Below the pieces are notes generated by a model. The model was given only the letters and a program-made list of their open reading frames with translations. It did no database searches and was not told the origin of the DNA. The position numbers were made by a program, and so were the translations under genes. This document shows positions 24,848-33,620 of a stretch of DNA of 35,729 nucleotides, in pieces. Every line of letters starts with the position of its first letter. The first letter of the stretch is position 1. Location of the stretch: the NCBI GenBank assembly GCA_049451635.1, contig JBMTVT010000017.1, positions 1 to 35,729 on the forward strand, given 5' to 3'. This DNA is from JBMTVT01 sp049451635 (GTDB lineage: Bacteria; Bacteroidota; Bacteroidia; Flavobacteriales; Flavobacteriaceae).

Positions 24848-24884
24848 ATTCTCAAATTCCACTTTCCTAAATTACAATATTGAT

Positions 24885-24892
24885 TATATTTG
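24885..24892 (+). promoter_or_regulatory. -7 element of the pyrH promoter
   Basis: TATATTTG, an exact TAnnTTTG match, 19 nt before the pyrH ATG and downstream of the tsf terminator. No clear TTG at -33. Confidence 0.55.
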
Positions 24893-24911
24893 CTAAACTT
24901 TCAAGACTAAG

Positions 24912-25619
24912 ATGAAATACAAAAGAATACTCCTCAAACTATCAGGTGAAGCACTTATGGGCAATCGCCAATATGGTATCGACCCAGACCGTTTAGCCGA
25001 ATATGCCAAAGACATAAAAACCATTACAGACGAAGGCGTTGAAGTAGCCATTGTTATTGGTGGCGGAAATATTTTTAGAGGTGTAGCAGGCGCTAGTAAA
25101 GGTATGGATAGAGTACAGGGAGATCACATGGGTATGTTAGCAACCGTAATCAATGGTTTAGCCTTACAAGGTGCTTTAGAGGATGAAGGTATTCCTACTA
25201 GATTGCAAACAGCTATAAAAATAAATGAAGTTGCAGAACCTTTTATTAGAAGAAGAGCAATGCGTCACCTAGAAAAAGGACGTGTTGTTATTTTTGGAGG
25301 AGGTACTGGAAATCCTTATTTTACTACTGATTCTGCTGCAGTACTTCGTGCCATAGAAATTGAAGCCGATGTTATCTTAAAAGGTACGCGTGTTGATGGT
25401 ATTTACAATGCAGACCCAGAAAAAGATGAAAAAGCCATTAAATTTAATTTCATATCTTTTGATGAAGTCATCAAAAAAGGACTAAAAGTAATGGATACTA
25501 CAGCATTTACCCTAAGTCAAGAAAATGAACTTCCTATCATTGTTTTTGATATGAACAAAAAAGGGAACCTACTTAAAGTAGTTTCTGGTGAAAAAATTGG
25601 AACCGAGGTTAATGTTTAA
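24912..25619 (+). CDS. pyrH: Uridylate (UMP) kinase
   Basis: Hexameric bacterial UMP kinase, 235 residues, converting UMP to UDP with ATP in the cytoplasm. Family motifs: KRILLKLSGEALMG (4-17), VIGGGNIFRG, GDHMGMLATVINGLAL, FGGGTGNPYFTTDSAAVLRA and the lid-side KGTRVDGIYNADPEKD. It belongs to the amino-acid-kinase fold. It forms a pyrH-frr unit with its own promoter, 55 nt before frr, the usual bacterial gene order rpsB-tsf-pyrH-frr. Confidence 0.97.
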   Translation: MKYKRILLKLSGEALMGNRQYGIDPDRLAEYAKDIKTITDEGVEVAIVIGGGNIFRGVAGASKGMDRVQGDHMGMLATVINGLALQGALEDEGIPTRLQTAIKINEVAEPFIRRRAMRHLEKGRVVIFGGGTGNPYFTTDSAAVLRAIEIEADVILKGTRVDGIYNADPEKDEKAIKFNFISFDEVIKKGLKVMDTTAFTLSQENELPIIVFDMNKKGNLLKVVSGEKIGTEVNV

Positions 25620-25674
25620 ACCTTTGGTGTAATTTTTGAAATGTGTATATTTAATTGACCTAAAAGTTAAAACA

Positions 25675-26232
25675 ATGAATGAAGACATACAATTTATACT
25701 AGATACGGCAAAAGAAGCTATGGATAATGCCATAAAGCATCTAGAAAAGCAATTTATTAATATTAGAGCGGGAAAAGCTAGTCCAGCCATGTTAGGCAGT
25801 GTTATGGTAGATTATTACGGCTCGCAAACCCCTTTGAACCAGGTAGCCAATGTTAATGCCCCAGATGGCAGAACCATTACGGTACAACCATGGGAGAAAA
25901 GCATGCTTCAAGAAATTGAGCGTGGAATTGCTTATGCCAACTTGGGTTTTAACCCTATGAATAATGGTGAAACCATTATTATTAATGTCCCTCCCTTAAC
26001 CGAAGAACGCAGAAGAGATTTAGCAAAACAAGCTAAAGGAGAGTCTGAAGAAGCTAAAATAAGTGTAAGAACAGCCCGTAAAGACGCCAATAATGATATC
26101 AAAAAACTTGATGATGTATCGGAAGATTTAAAAGCAAACGCTGAAATAGACGTGCAACAAATGACCGATAAATATGTTAAGAAAATTGATGACCTTTTCG
26201 ATAATAAAGAAAAGGAAATCATGACCGTATAA
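25675..26232 (+). CDS. frr: Ribosome recycling factor
   Basis: A 185-residue RRF when started at ATG 25675 (MNEDIQFILDTAKEAM), the standard family length. An upstream in-frame start at 25636 adds 13 unconserved residues. Conserved: NIRAGKASPAML, VDYYGSQTPLNQVANVNAPDGRT, QPWEKSML and IIINVPPLTEERRRDL, followed by the long helix KISVRTARKDANNDIK. With EF-G it splits post-termination ribosomes. Ends at a strong terminator. Confidence 0.97.
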   Translation: MNEDIQFILDTAKEAMDNAIKHLEKQFINIRAGKASPAMLGSVMVDYYGSQTPLNQVANVNAPDGRTITVQPWEKSMLQEIERGIAYANLGFNPMNNGETIIINVPPLTEERRRDLAKQAKGESEEAKISVRTARKDANNDIKKLDDVSEDLKANAEIDVQQMTDKYVKKIDDLFDNKEKEIMTV

Positions 26233-26235
26233 ATT

Positions 26236-26263
26236 AAAAAGCGACTACAAAGTCGCTTTTTTT
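26236..26263 (+). terminator. Terminator after frr
   Basis: Eleven-base-pair stem AAAAAGCGACT / AGTCGCTTTTT (26236-26246, 26251-26261), 4-nt loop ACAA, T-run to 26263. Only 24 nt separate it from the next start codon. Confidence 0.88.
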
Positions 26264-26287
26264 AAACACATAACATTCATTTTATAA

Positions 26288-27550
26288 ATGATAAAACGTT
26301 GCACTCTCTTTTTACTTGTATTTTGTTATTCGTTAACATACGCACAAACAATCAGCAAAAGTGCGAACGAACCCGAGCAAGATTCCATTCAAAAAAAAGA
26401 GTTCTTAAAGCAACTTGGAAATGGCTTTTTCCCAACTAGATATTTCAATTTTGATTTACGCTATTTAATAAAATTTAACCAATATGAAGGTATTAGAACT
26501 GGTATTGGCACTGAAACAAATGAGGAATTCTCAAAAAAATATAGGATTAACAGTTATGTTGTTTACGGTTTTAGAGACCACCGTTTCAAATACAGTATTG
26601 GTGGTGGTTTTAGATTAGCAGAAAAAACTAACACTTGGTTAAACTTGTCTTATACAGATGATTTGCAGGAAACTGGAAGTACGAAATTTTTAACAGACAA
26701 ACGCTTTTTTCAGTTTTTTGAACCCCGTTTATTAAATATTGACCTATTTCATAAACACATAACTAAATCTATTTCATTAGAACACCAATTAACGCCTAAA
26801 CTATTAACTGAAACAGAATTTGCAATTAGTAAAATAAAACCTACTTATGCATACAGCTTTAATATAGAAGGTAATGTTTTTAGAAATTTCGATGTCAGTT
26901 CAGCAAAAATGGCGTTTCAATGGAGCCCATTTGATGTTTTAGATTCCAATGAAAAAGAATCAAGTGATGGCTACCCAAAATTTACCTTTCAATACACTAA
27001 AAGTTTTAAAAATGTTTTAAATGGCGATTTTAATTTCTCAAAATTTGACTTTAGGGCCCTTTATAAATTTGGAAACGAAAAAGAGGCTTTTTCAGAAATC
27101 ACTTTAGTTTCTGGAATAGCTATTGGTGACACTCCCTTAACACACTTATACCATGCTTATCCAAATAATATTAACAAAGAAACCATTTTACAAAGATTTT
27201 CAGTTGCTGGTTTAAATAGTTTTGAAACCATGTATTTTAATGAGTTTTTTTCAGACAAATTTGCAACTGTTCAACTAAAACACTTTTTAAAACCTATTAA
27301 AATTTCTCAACGTTTTAAACCACAAGTTGTGTTGATTACCCGCTATGCAATTGGCGATATGAAAAACCCTGTAAGACATCAAAATGTTACTTTTAATTCC
27401 TTAAAAAAAGGATATACAGAATCTGGTTTTGAGATTAATAAACTATTTTTCGGATTTGGTTTAAGCTTTACCTACAGGTATGGTGCTTACCATTTACTAG
27501 ATATAAGTGATAATGTTGCATTTAAGTTTACATTTAACGTTACATTATAA
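26288..27550 (+). CDS. Outer-membrane beta-barrel protein resembling the DUF5686 C-terminal domain
   Basis: A 420-residue protein with a clear signal peptide (FLLVFCYSLTYAQ, cut near 19). Alternating aromatic beta-strand segments run through the whole length (YVVYGFRDHRFKYSIGGGFRL; LFFGFGLSFTYRYGAYH; VAFKFTFNVTL at the end), as in an outer-membrane barrel. It looks like the barrel half of DUF5686 proteins, which are normally about 800 residues with an N-terminal carboxypeptidase-regulatory-like domain that is absent here. Function is unknown. It follows the frr terminator by 24 nt, with no promoter visible. It precedes an MMPL-type inner-membrane transporter by 47 nt, so the two may work together (inference). 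Confidence 0.7.
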   Translation: MIKRCTLFLLVFCYSLTYAQTISKSANEPEQDSIQKKEFLKQLGNGFFPTRYFNFDLRYLIKFNQYEGIRTGIGTETNEEFSKKYRINSYVVYGFRDHRFKYSIGGGFRLAEKTNTWLNLSYTDDLQETGSTKFLTDKRFFQFFEPRLLNIDLFHKHITKSISLEHQLTPKLLTETEFAISKIKPTYAYSFNIEGNVFRNFDVSSAKMAFQWSPFDVLDSNEKESSDGYPKFTFQYTKSFKNVLNGDFNFSKFDFRALYKFGNEKEAFSEITLVSGIAIGDTPLTHLYHAYPNNINKETILQRFSVAGLNSFETMYFNEFFSDKFATVQLKHFLKPIKISQRFKPQVVLITRYAIGDMKNPVRHQNVTFNSLKKGYTESGFEINKLFFGFGLSFTYRYGAYHLLDISDNVAFKFTFNVTL

Positions 27551-27570
27551 AGTATTATACTTGTTTTTTC

Positions 27571-27578
27571 TACCTTTG
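27571..27578 (+). promoter_or_regulatory. -7 element before the MMPL transporter gene
   Basis: TACCTTTG fits TAnnTTTG, 19 nt before the ATG. An AGGAG sequence just before the start codon is a rare recognisable Shine-Dalgarno in this window. No clear TTG at -33. Confidence 0.45.
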
Positions 27579-27597
27579 CGCTACTTTTAACAGGAGC

Positions 27598-29985
27598 ATG
27601 TTTAAACTTTTCACCAACACCTTTTGGGATGTTATTGCAAGATTAATTTTAAGGAATAAAATTATCATACTTGCAGGTATTGTAATAACTACTTTTTTCT
27701 TTAGTATGCAATGGGAAAACATGCGTTTCACATATACTGAAGCCAATTTATTGCCAGATGACCATGAGGTAAATATAACCTACAATAACTTCTTGAAGAC
27801 CTTTGGCGAAGAAGGAAATCTTATAGTGCTTGGTGTAAAAGACAGTACTTTTTTTACTGTCGAAAAATTAAATGCTTGGAATAAACTTTCATCTAATTTC
27901 AAAAAAAATGAGGCTGTTGAAACGGTTATATCTATCAAAGACCTCCAAAAACTTATAAAAGATACAAAAAACGAAAGGTTTAAATTAGAGCCATTCATTA
28001 AAGATTCCATTAGCTCCTTAGCACAAATTGAAACCTTACAAAATGAACTTTTTGAACAGTATCCGTTTTATGATAATTTCTTGTTCAACAAGAAAACCAA
28101 AACAATACGCACCGCCATATACTTAAAAAAGGATATTGTTAACACATCCGCAAGAAAAGATTTTGTAATTAATACTTTATTGCCAACAATAAGCACTTTT
28201 GAAAACGACAGTAACTTAGATGTAAGAATCTCTGGCATGCCCTACATCAGGACTCTTAATTCTCAAAATATTGTAGACGAAATAGGTAAATTTATTGCGG
28301 CGGCACTTATAGTTACATCACTTATATTCTTTTTCTTCTTTAGATCTTTTAGAGCCACTTTCATTTCGCTTATTGTAGTATGCATAGGTGTTATGTGGAC
28401 TCTTGGCATCATTGGCTTATTGAATTATGAAATTACTGTTTTAACAGCCCTTATACCGCCTCTTATTATTGTAATTGGTATTCCCAATTGTATTTTCTTA
28501 ATTAATAAGTACCAACACGAGGTTAAACTTCATGGTAATAAAGTAAAATCGTTACAACGCGTTATCACAAAAATTGGTAATGCCACATTAATGACCAATA
28601 TAACTACAGCCTCTGGTTTTGCAACTTTTATTTTAACCGAAAGTAAACTTTTAAAGGAATTTGGCATTGTAGCATCGCTAAGTATTTTGGCTATTTTTAT
28701 TTTATGTTTGCTTATAATACCTATTATTTACACCTTTTTGCCATACCCAAAAGATCGTCATTTAGAGCACCTTAATAAGCGATGGATTGGTGGTTTTGTA
28801 AATTGGATGGAATTCATGGTGAGGCAAAAACGTATTGCCATATATGCCATTTCTGTCCTGCTGCTTGTTTTGAGCATGATAGGTATTAATCAAATAAAAA
28901 TATCGGGTAGTTTAATTGAAGATATGCCAAAAGAGGAAGCTTTTTTTAATGATATACGCTTTTTTGAAAAAGAGTTTAATGGTATTATGCCCTTGGAATT
29001 TATGATTGATACCAAACGGAAAAAGGGGGTTATGAAACTTTCCACACTAAAACGTATGGATGAGCTTGAAGACTTGATTATTGAAACTCCAGAACTGTCA
29101 AAACCAATTTCGGTTGTTGGGTTGGTAAAATATTCTAAACAAGCTTATTACAATGGCAACCCTAAATTTTACCAGTTACCAACGTCTCAGGAAAACAGTT
29201 TCATATTATCATATGCAAAAAACTCATCCTCAAATGTCGATTTACTCAAAAACTTTATTGATAGTACAGGGCAGTACGCACGTATTACCACTTTTATGAA
29301 AGATGTTGGTACCGATAAAATGGAGCGCATCGAAGAAAATCTTCAGAATAAAATAAACAATGTTTTCCCTAAAGACCGCTATGAAGTTACTATGACTGGT
29401 AAAGCATTGGTTTTTCAAAAAGGAACAAAATATTTAGTTAAAAACCTTGCGATTTCTTTGTCGTTAGCCATTTTGCTTATAGCTATGTTTATGGCCTATA
29501 TGTTTAGGTCTGCACGTATGATTATTGTATCCCTCATCCCCAATTTATTGCCATTATTGATAACCGCAGGTTTAATGGGCTATTTAGGTGTGCCTATAAA
29601 ACCCTCTACCATACTGGTTTTTAGCATTGCCTTTGGCATCTCGGTTGATGATACCATTCACTTTTTGGCAAAATACAGACAAGAACTACAGGCAAACCAC
29701 TGGAAAATTAAAACATCGGTTTATGGCGCTTTACGCGAAACTGGAATTAGCATGTTTTACACCTCTATTGTCTTATTTTTTGGTTTTTCTGTGTTTACCA
29801 TTTCAAGTTTTGGAGGAACCGTAGCATTAGGGGCTTTAGTATCAGCCACCTTACTATTTGCTATGCTGTCAAACTTGTTATTATTACCCTCTTTATTGTT
29901 ATCGCTTGAGAGAAGTATAGCTAATAAAGAAGTATTAAGGGAACCATCCATAAACATCATTCCAGAAGAAGACGAAGAAGAATAA
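27598..29985 (+). CDS. MMPL/RND-superfamily inner-membrane transporter
   Basis: A 795-residue protein with the duplicated RND plan. TM1 (about 17-36) is followed by a periplasmic loop (about 37-225), then a bundle of five TMs (about 226-385). The second half has TM7 near 415-432, a second loop (about 435-620) and a final TM bundle. The second-half TM4 signature GISVDDTIHFLAKYRQE has the paired aspartates D684-D685 used for proton coupling; the first-half equivalent is GIPNCIFLINKYQHE, without that pair. At about 800 residues it fits the MMPL/HAE3-like group that moves lipids or other hydrophobic molecules, not the 1,000-residue drug pumps. Cargo is unknown. No membrane-fusion protein or TolC-like gene is adjacent; the only neighbour is the outer-membrane barrel upstream. 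Confidence 0.9.
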   Translation: MFKLFTNTFWDVIARLILRNKIIILAGIVITTFFFSMQWENMRFTYTEANLLPDDHEVNITYNNFLKTFGEEGNLIVLGVKDSTFFTVEKLNAWNKLSSNFKKNEAVETVISIKDLQKLIKDTKNERFKLEPFIKDSISSLAQIETLQNELFEQYPFYDNFLFNKKTKTIRTAIYLKKDIVNTSARKDFVINTLLPTISTFENDSNLDVRISGMPYIRTLNSQNIVDEIGKFIAAALIVTSLIFFFFFRSFRATFISLIVVCIGVMWTLGIIGLLNYEITVLTALIPPLIIVIGIPNCIFLINKYQHEVKLHGNKVKSLQRVITKIGNATLMTNITTASGFATFILTESKLLKEFGIVASLSILAIFILCLLIIPIIYTFLPYPKDRHLEHLNKRWIGGFVNWMEFMVRQKRIAIYAISVLLLVLSMIGINQIKISGSLIEDMPKEEAFFNDIRFFEKEFNGIMPLEFMIDTKRKKGVMKLSTLKRMDELEDLIIETPELSKPISVVGLVKYSKQAYYNGNPKFYQLPTSQENSFILSYAKNSSSNVDLLKNFIDSTGQYARITTFMKDVGTDKMERIEENLQNKINNVFPKDRYEVTMTGKALVFQKGTKYLVKNLAISLSLAILLIAMFMAYMFRSARMIIVSLIPNLLPLLITAGLMGYLGVPIKPSTILVFSIAFGISVDDTIHFLAKYRQELQANHWKIKTSVYGALRETGISMFYTSIVLFFGFSVFTISSFGGTVALGALVSATLLFAMLSNLLLLPSLLLSLERSIANKEVLREPSINIIPEEDEEE

Positions 29986-30037
29986 ATTTAGATAGTCTTT
30001 TTTAATCTTGTTGTAATGAAAAGCCAATGTGCTTTTT

Positions 30038-30045
30038 TATCTTTA
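30038..30045 (+). promoter_or_regulatory. -7 element of the asnS promoter
   Basis: TATCTTTA, one base off TAnnTTTG, about 20 nt before ATG 30065. It supports that ATG over the in-frame start at 30029. Confidence 0.35.
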
Positions 30046-30064
30046 CATTATAAATTTAAAATAC

Positions 30065-31498
30065 ATGCAATCAAGAACCGTTTCAGAATTATTATCTCAA
30101 GACATTGTTATCCCAGATGTAGAAATTAAGGGTTGGGTAAGAACTTTTAGAGCCAATCGATTTATAGCTCTTAATGATGGTTCAACCATAAATAATATAC
30201 AATGTGTAGTAGATTTTGAAAAGTTTGATGAAGCCCTTTTAAAACGTGTCACAACTGGTGCGGCTATTCATGTTAAAGGAGAATTGGTTGAAAGCCAAGG
30301 GCAAGGACAAAAAGTAGAAATACAGGTTAATCAATTAATTGTTTTAGGAGACTCAAACCCTGAAACCTATCCTATTCAACCAAAAAAGCACTCCTTTGAA
30401 TTTTTACGCGAAAATGCTCATTTACGAACTAGGACCAATACATTTAGTGCGGTAATGCGTTTACGTTCGGCCTTGTCTTTTGCCGTTCACAAATATTTTA
30501 ATGATAACGGGTTTTATTACATGCATGCACCCATTATAACTGGCAGTGATGCCGAAGGGGCCGGTGAAATGTTTCAAGTAACAAGTCTTGATGTTAAAAA
30601 CCCTCCTAAAGACGATGATGGAGATATAGATTATTCCAAAGATTTCTTTGGGAAGGAAACCAATTTAACCGTTTCGGGGCAATTGGAAGCTGAAACCTAC
30701 GCCATGTCTTTAGGTAAAGTCTACACCTTTGGCCCAACATTTAGGGCTGAAAACTCAAATACATCGCGCCATTTGACTGAGTTTTGGATGATTGAGCCCG
30801 AAGTAGCTTTTATGGATTTGGCTGGCAATATGGATTTAGCTGAAGATTTTATGAAATCTGTAATTTCGGAGGTGCTTAAAAATAATCGTGAAGATTTAGA
30901 CTTTTTAGACAAGCGTTTGCAAGATGAAGAAAAAGGAAAACCACAATTAGAACGTAGCGATATGACTTTGATTGAAAAACTGAGCTTCGTTACCGATAAT
31001 CATTTTAAACGTGTTAGTTATACAGAAGCCATAGATATACTTAGAGACAGTAAACCCAACAAAAAAAAGAAATTCAAATATTTAATTAATGAATGGGGAA
31101 CCGATTTGCAAAGTGAACACGAACGCTATTTAGTTGAAAAACACTTTAACTGTCCGGTCATTTTATTTGATTATCCAGCCAATATTAAAGCCTTTTACAT
31201 GAGATTGAATGATGATGGCAAAACCGTTCGTGCCATGGATATTTTATTCCCAGGTATTGGTGAAATTGTTGGTGGTGCTCAACGTGAGGAACGATTGGAT
31301 GTTTTAAAACAAAAAATGGCCGCCATCAACATTCCTGAAGAAGAACTTTGGTGGTATTTAGATTTACGTAAATATGGAACAGCTGTTCATTCTGGTTTTG
31401 GTTTAGGCTTTGATCGTTTGGTGATGTTTGTCACTGGCATGAGTAATATTAGAGATGTGATTCCTTACCCCAGAACGCCACAAAATGCAGAATTTTAA
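30065..31498 (+). CDS. asnS: Asparaginyl-tRNA synthetase
   Basis: Class IIb aminoacyl-tRNA synthetase, 477 residues from ATG 30065 (MQSRTVSELLSQDI). The upstream start at 30029 is rejected because it adds unconserved residues before the promoter-derived leader. The OB-fold anticodon-binding domain (about 1-105) has VEIKGWVRTFRANRFIALNDGS. The catalytic domain has FRENAHLRTRTN, the motif 2 region (FGPTFRAENSNTSRHLTEFWMIEPE) and motif 3 (SGFGLGFDRLVMFVTG) near the C-terminus. The insertion with AEGAGEMFQVTSLD is typical of bacterial AsnRS and argues against AspRS. Cytoplasmic, charges tRNA-Asn. rpoN follows after 56 nt with its own promoter. Confidence 0.96.
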   Translation: MQSRTVSELLSQDIVIPDVEIKGWVRTFRANRFIALNDGSTINNIQCVVDFEKFDEALLKRVTTGAAIHVKGELVESQGQGQKVEIQVNQLIVLGDSNPETYPIQPKKHSFEFLRENAHLRTRTNTFSAVMRLRSALSFAVHKYFNDNGFYYMHAPIITGSDAEGAGEMFQVTSLDVKNPPKDDDGDIDYSKDFFGKETNLTVSGQLEAETYAMSLGKVYTFGPTFRAENSNTSRHLTEFWMIEPEVAFMDLAGNMDLAEDFMKSVISEVLKNNREDLDFLDKRLQDEEKGKPQLERSDMTLIEKLSFVTDNHFKRVSYTEAIDILRDSKPNKKKKFKYLINEWGTDLQSEHERYLVEKHFNCPVILFDYPANIKAFYMRLNDDGKTVRAMDILFPGIGEIVGGAQREERLDVLKQKMAAINIPEEELWWYLDLRKYGTAVHSGFGLGFDRLVMFVTGMSNIRDVIPYPRTPQNAEF

Positions 31499-31501
31499 TA
31501 C

Positions 31502-31532
31502 TTGGTTAACATAATCTCTTTTTCTATATTTT
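31502..31532 (+). promoter_or_regulatory. Promoter of rpoN
   Basis: TTG (31502-31504), 20-nt spacer, TATATTTT (31525-31532), one base off TAnnTTTG, 22 nt before the ATG. Confidence 0.45.
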
Positions 31533-31554
31533 AGTAACCACCTAAAATCGAAAC

Positions 31555-33015
31555 ATGCTTAAACAACAATTACAATTCAAATTATCCCAAAAACTGTCGC
31601 CGCAGCAAATTCAATTAATGAAATTGATACAGTTGCCTACGCAAGCTTTTGAGCAACGTTTAAAGCAAGAATTAGAGGAAAACCCTGCACTTGAAGGCGG
31701 AAAGGAAGATATTGAAGGTGATTATGATTCAGATTTTGACAATTCAGGTGATGACTATAACGATAGCGAATCCATCGGAAACGACGAAATAAATGTTGAT
31801 GAATATTTAAGTGACGATGAGATTCCAGATTATCGTACACAAGCTAATAACTACAGTAGTGATGATGAGGAAAAAACGATGCCTTATGCTGCTGGCACCT
31901 CCTTTACCCAGCATTTGATAAGTCAGTTAAACACATATCGACTAAATGACGAGGAACGAGAGATTGCTGAATTTTTGGTAGGAAGCATCGATGAAAGTGG
32001 ATATATTCGAAGGGATTTGAGTGATATTATGGACGATTTAGCGTTCACCCAAAATGTTTATACTACAGAAGAAAACATAAAAAAGGTTTTAAAAATTGTA
32101 CACCAATTAGATCCTGCAGGTGTTGGTGCTAGAAACCTTCAAGAGTGTTTAAGCATTCAATTACATCGAAAAGAAAAAACACCAGACACCGAATTAGCCA
32201 TTGATATTATCGATAATGCCTTTGATCAATTCACCAAAAAACATTACAAGAAACTACTTCAAAAATTTGATGTTTCTGAAATTCAACTTAAAGATGCCAT
32301 TTCTGAAATAGAGCATCTAAATCCTAAACCCGGTGGTTCCTATTCTGGTAACAATAGAATCGTTGAACATGTAGTGCCAGATTTCGCTATTAGAATTGTT
32401 GATGGTGAACTTGAATTGACCCTTAATGGGCGAAATGCCCCAGAACTTCACGTGTCAAAAGAATACAATAACATGCTCAAAGGCTATAAAGATTCCAAAG
32501 ACAAATCGCAATCGCAAAAGGATGCTATAGTCTTTATCAAACAAAAATTGGATGCAGCCAAATGGTTTATAGAAGCCATTAAACAACGTCAACAAACCCT
32601 GTTTGTAACGATGAGTGCTATTATGCACTATCAAAGTGAGTATTTTTTAACAGGTGATGAACGTAATTTAAAGCCCATGATTTTAAAAGATATAGCTGAT
32701 GAGATAACCATGGACGTATCAACGGTATCGCGCGTAGCAAGTAGTAAATATGTTGACACACCTTATGGCACCAAGTTAATCAAAGAGTTCTTTTCAGAAT
32801 CGATGAAAAATGATCAAGGAGAAGACGTTTCTACCCGAGAAATAAAGAAAATTTTAGAAACTGTAATAGAAGAAGAAAATAAGAAAAAACCTTTAACCGA
32901 TGAAACTTTAGCTTCTATTTTAAAAGATAAAGGCTACCCTATTGCGCGTAGAACTGTTGCAAAATATAGAGAGCAATTAGATATCCCAGTTGCCAGACTT
33001 CGTAAAAAAATATAA
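31555..33015 (+). CDS. rpoN: RNA polymerase sigma-54 factor
   Basis: A 486-residue sigma-54. Region I is Gln/Leu-rich (KQQLQFKLSQKLSPQQIQLMKLIQLP, about 2-28). Region II (about 50-110) is strongly acidic (long runs of D, E and S). The core-binding domain carries LDPAGVGARNLQECL and HLNPKPGG. The helix-turn-helix part follows, with ADEITMDVSTVSRVASSKYV. The RpoN box ARRTVAKYRE lies at 464-473, the -24-element-reading signature. Requires AAA+ activators, none of which is encoded in this window. The stop overlaps the next gene's start by one base. Confidence 0.97.
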   Translation: MLKQQLQFKLSQKLSPQQIQLMKLIQLPTQAFEQRLKQELEENPALEGGKEDIEGDYDSDFDNSGDDYNDSESIGNDEINVDEYLSDDEIPDYRTQANNYSSDDEEKTMPYAAGTSFTQHLISQLNTYRLNDEEREIAEFLVGSIDESGYIRRDLSDIMDDLAFTQNVYTTEENIKKVLKIVHQLDPAGVGARNLQECLSIQLHRKEKTPDTELAIDIIDNAFDQFTKKHYKKLLQKFDVSEIQLKDAISEIEHLNPKPGGSYSGNNRIVEHVVPDFAIRIVDGELELTLNGRNAPELHVSKEYNNMLKGYKDSKDKSQSQKDAIVFIKQKLDAAKWFIEAIKQRQQTLFVTMSAIMHYQSEYFLTGDERNLKPMILKDIADEITMDVSTVSRVASSKYVDTPYGTKLIKEFFSESMKNDQGEDVSTREIKKILETVIEEENKKKPLTDETLASILKDKGYPIARRTVAKYREQLDIPVARLRKKI

Positions 33016-33620
33016 TGGATAAACTATTAAAGAGTATCTCATATATTTTTCATCCTTTAATAATGCCATTTTTAGGTGTTGTTTTTTATTTTTCTAAATC
33101 CTCACGTTTTATTCCAGAGGAAGTTATCCAAGCCAAATTAATTTCCCTTTTCATTTTAACAGTTATACTGCCTATTTTGCTTTTTTTTCTTTTAAAAACT
33201 TTGGGGAAGGTAAAATCGATAAAGTTAGAAACATCAAAAGAACGCATATATCCTTTAATGCTTTATTGCGTGATCATTATATTGATTATCAAGCGCATTG
33301 TAACGCCTTCACAAGTAATTGAACTTTACTTTTTCTTTTTAGGAATACTACTTTCCAATATGGTATGTTTACTACTTACGCTTTTCAAATTTAAAGCAAG
33401 CATACATATGATTGGTATTTGTGGCATGTGCATGTTTTTTGTCGCATTAAGCATTCATTTTAGTATCAATATTAATGGCACTCTGGCCTTAATGGCAATT
33501 ATAATAGGAGCCGTGGCCACTTCCAGATTGCACCTTAAAGCACATAATTTTGTTGAACTTATTTTAGGAGCTTTTACAGGTATAATCCCCCAACTTATTT
33601 TAGTTAATTATTGGCTATAA
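33015..33620 (+). CDS. Small polytopic membrane protein with PAP2-like residues
   Basis: A 201-residue protein with about five to six membrane helices, start overlapping the rpoN stop (TAATG). I do not recognise a named family with certainty, but the residues echo the PAP2 phosphatase signature: K-x6-R at K70-R77 (motif 1), S129-x-H131 (motif 2, PSGH-like) and S-R-x5-H-x3-E at S170, R171, H177, E181 (motif 3, where PAP2 has Asp). A lipid-phosphate phosphatase or a degenerate, inactive relative is a reasonable guess. It is translationally coupled to rpoN. Its 3' end overlaps the PorT-family gene by 6 nt, tail to tail. Confidence 0.65.
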   Translation: MDKLLKSISYIFHPLIMPFLGVVFYFSKSSRFIPEEVIQAKLISLFILTVILPILLFFLLKTLGKVKSIKLETSKERIYPLMLYCVIIILIIKRIVTPSQVIELYFFFLGILLSNMVCLLLTLFKFKASIHMIGICGMCMFFVALSIHFSININGTLALMAIIIGAVATSRLHLKAHNFVELILGAFTGIIPQLILVNYWL

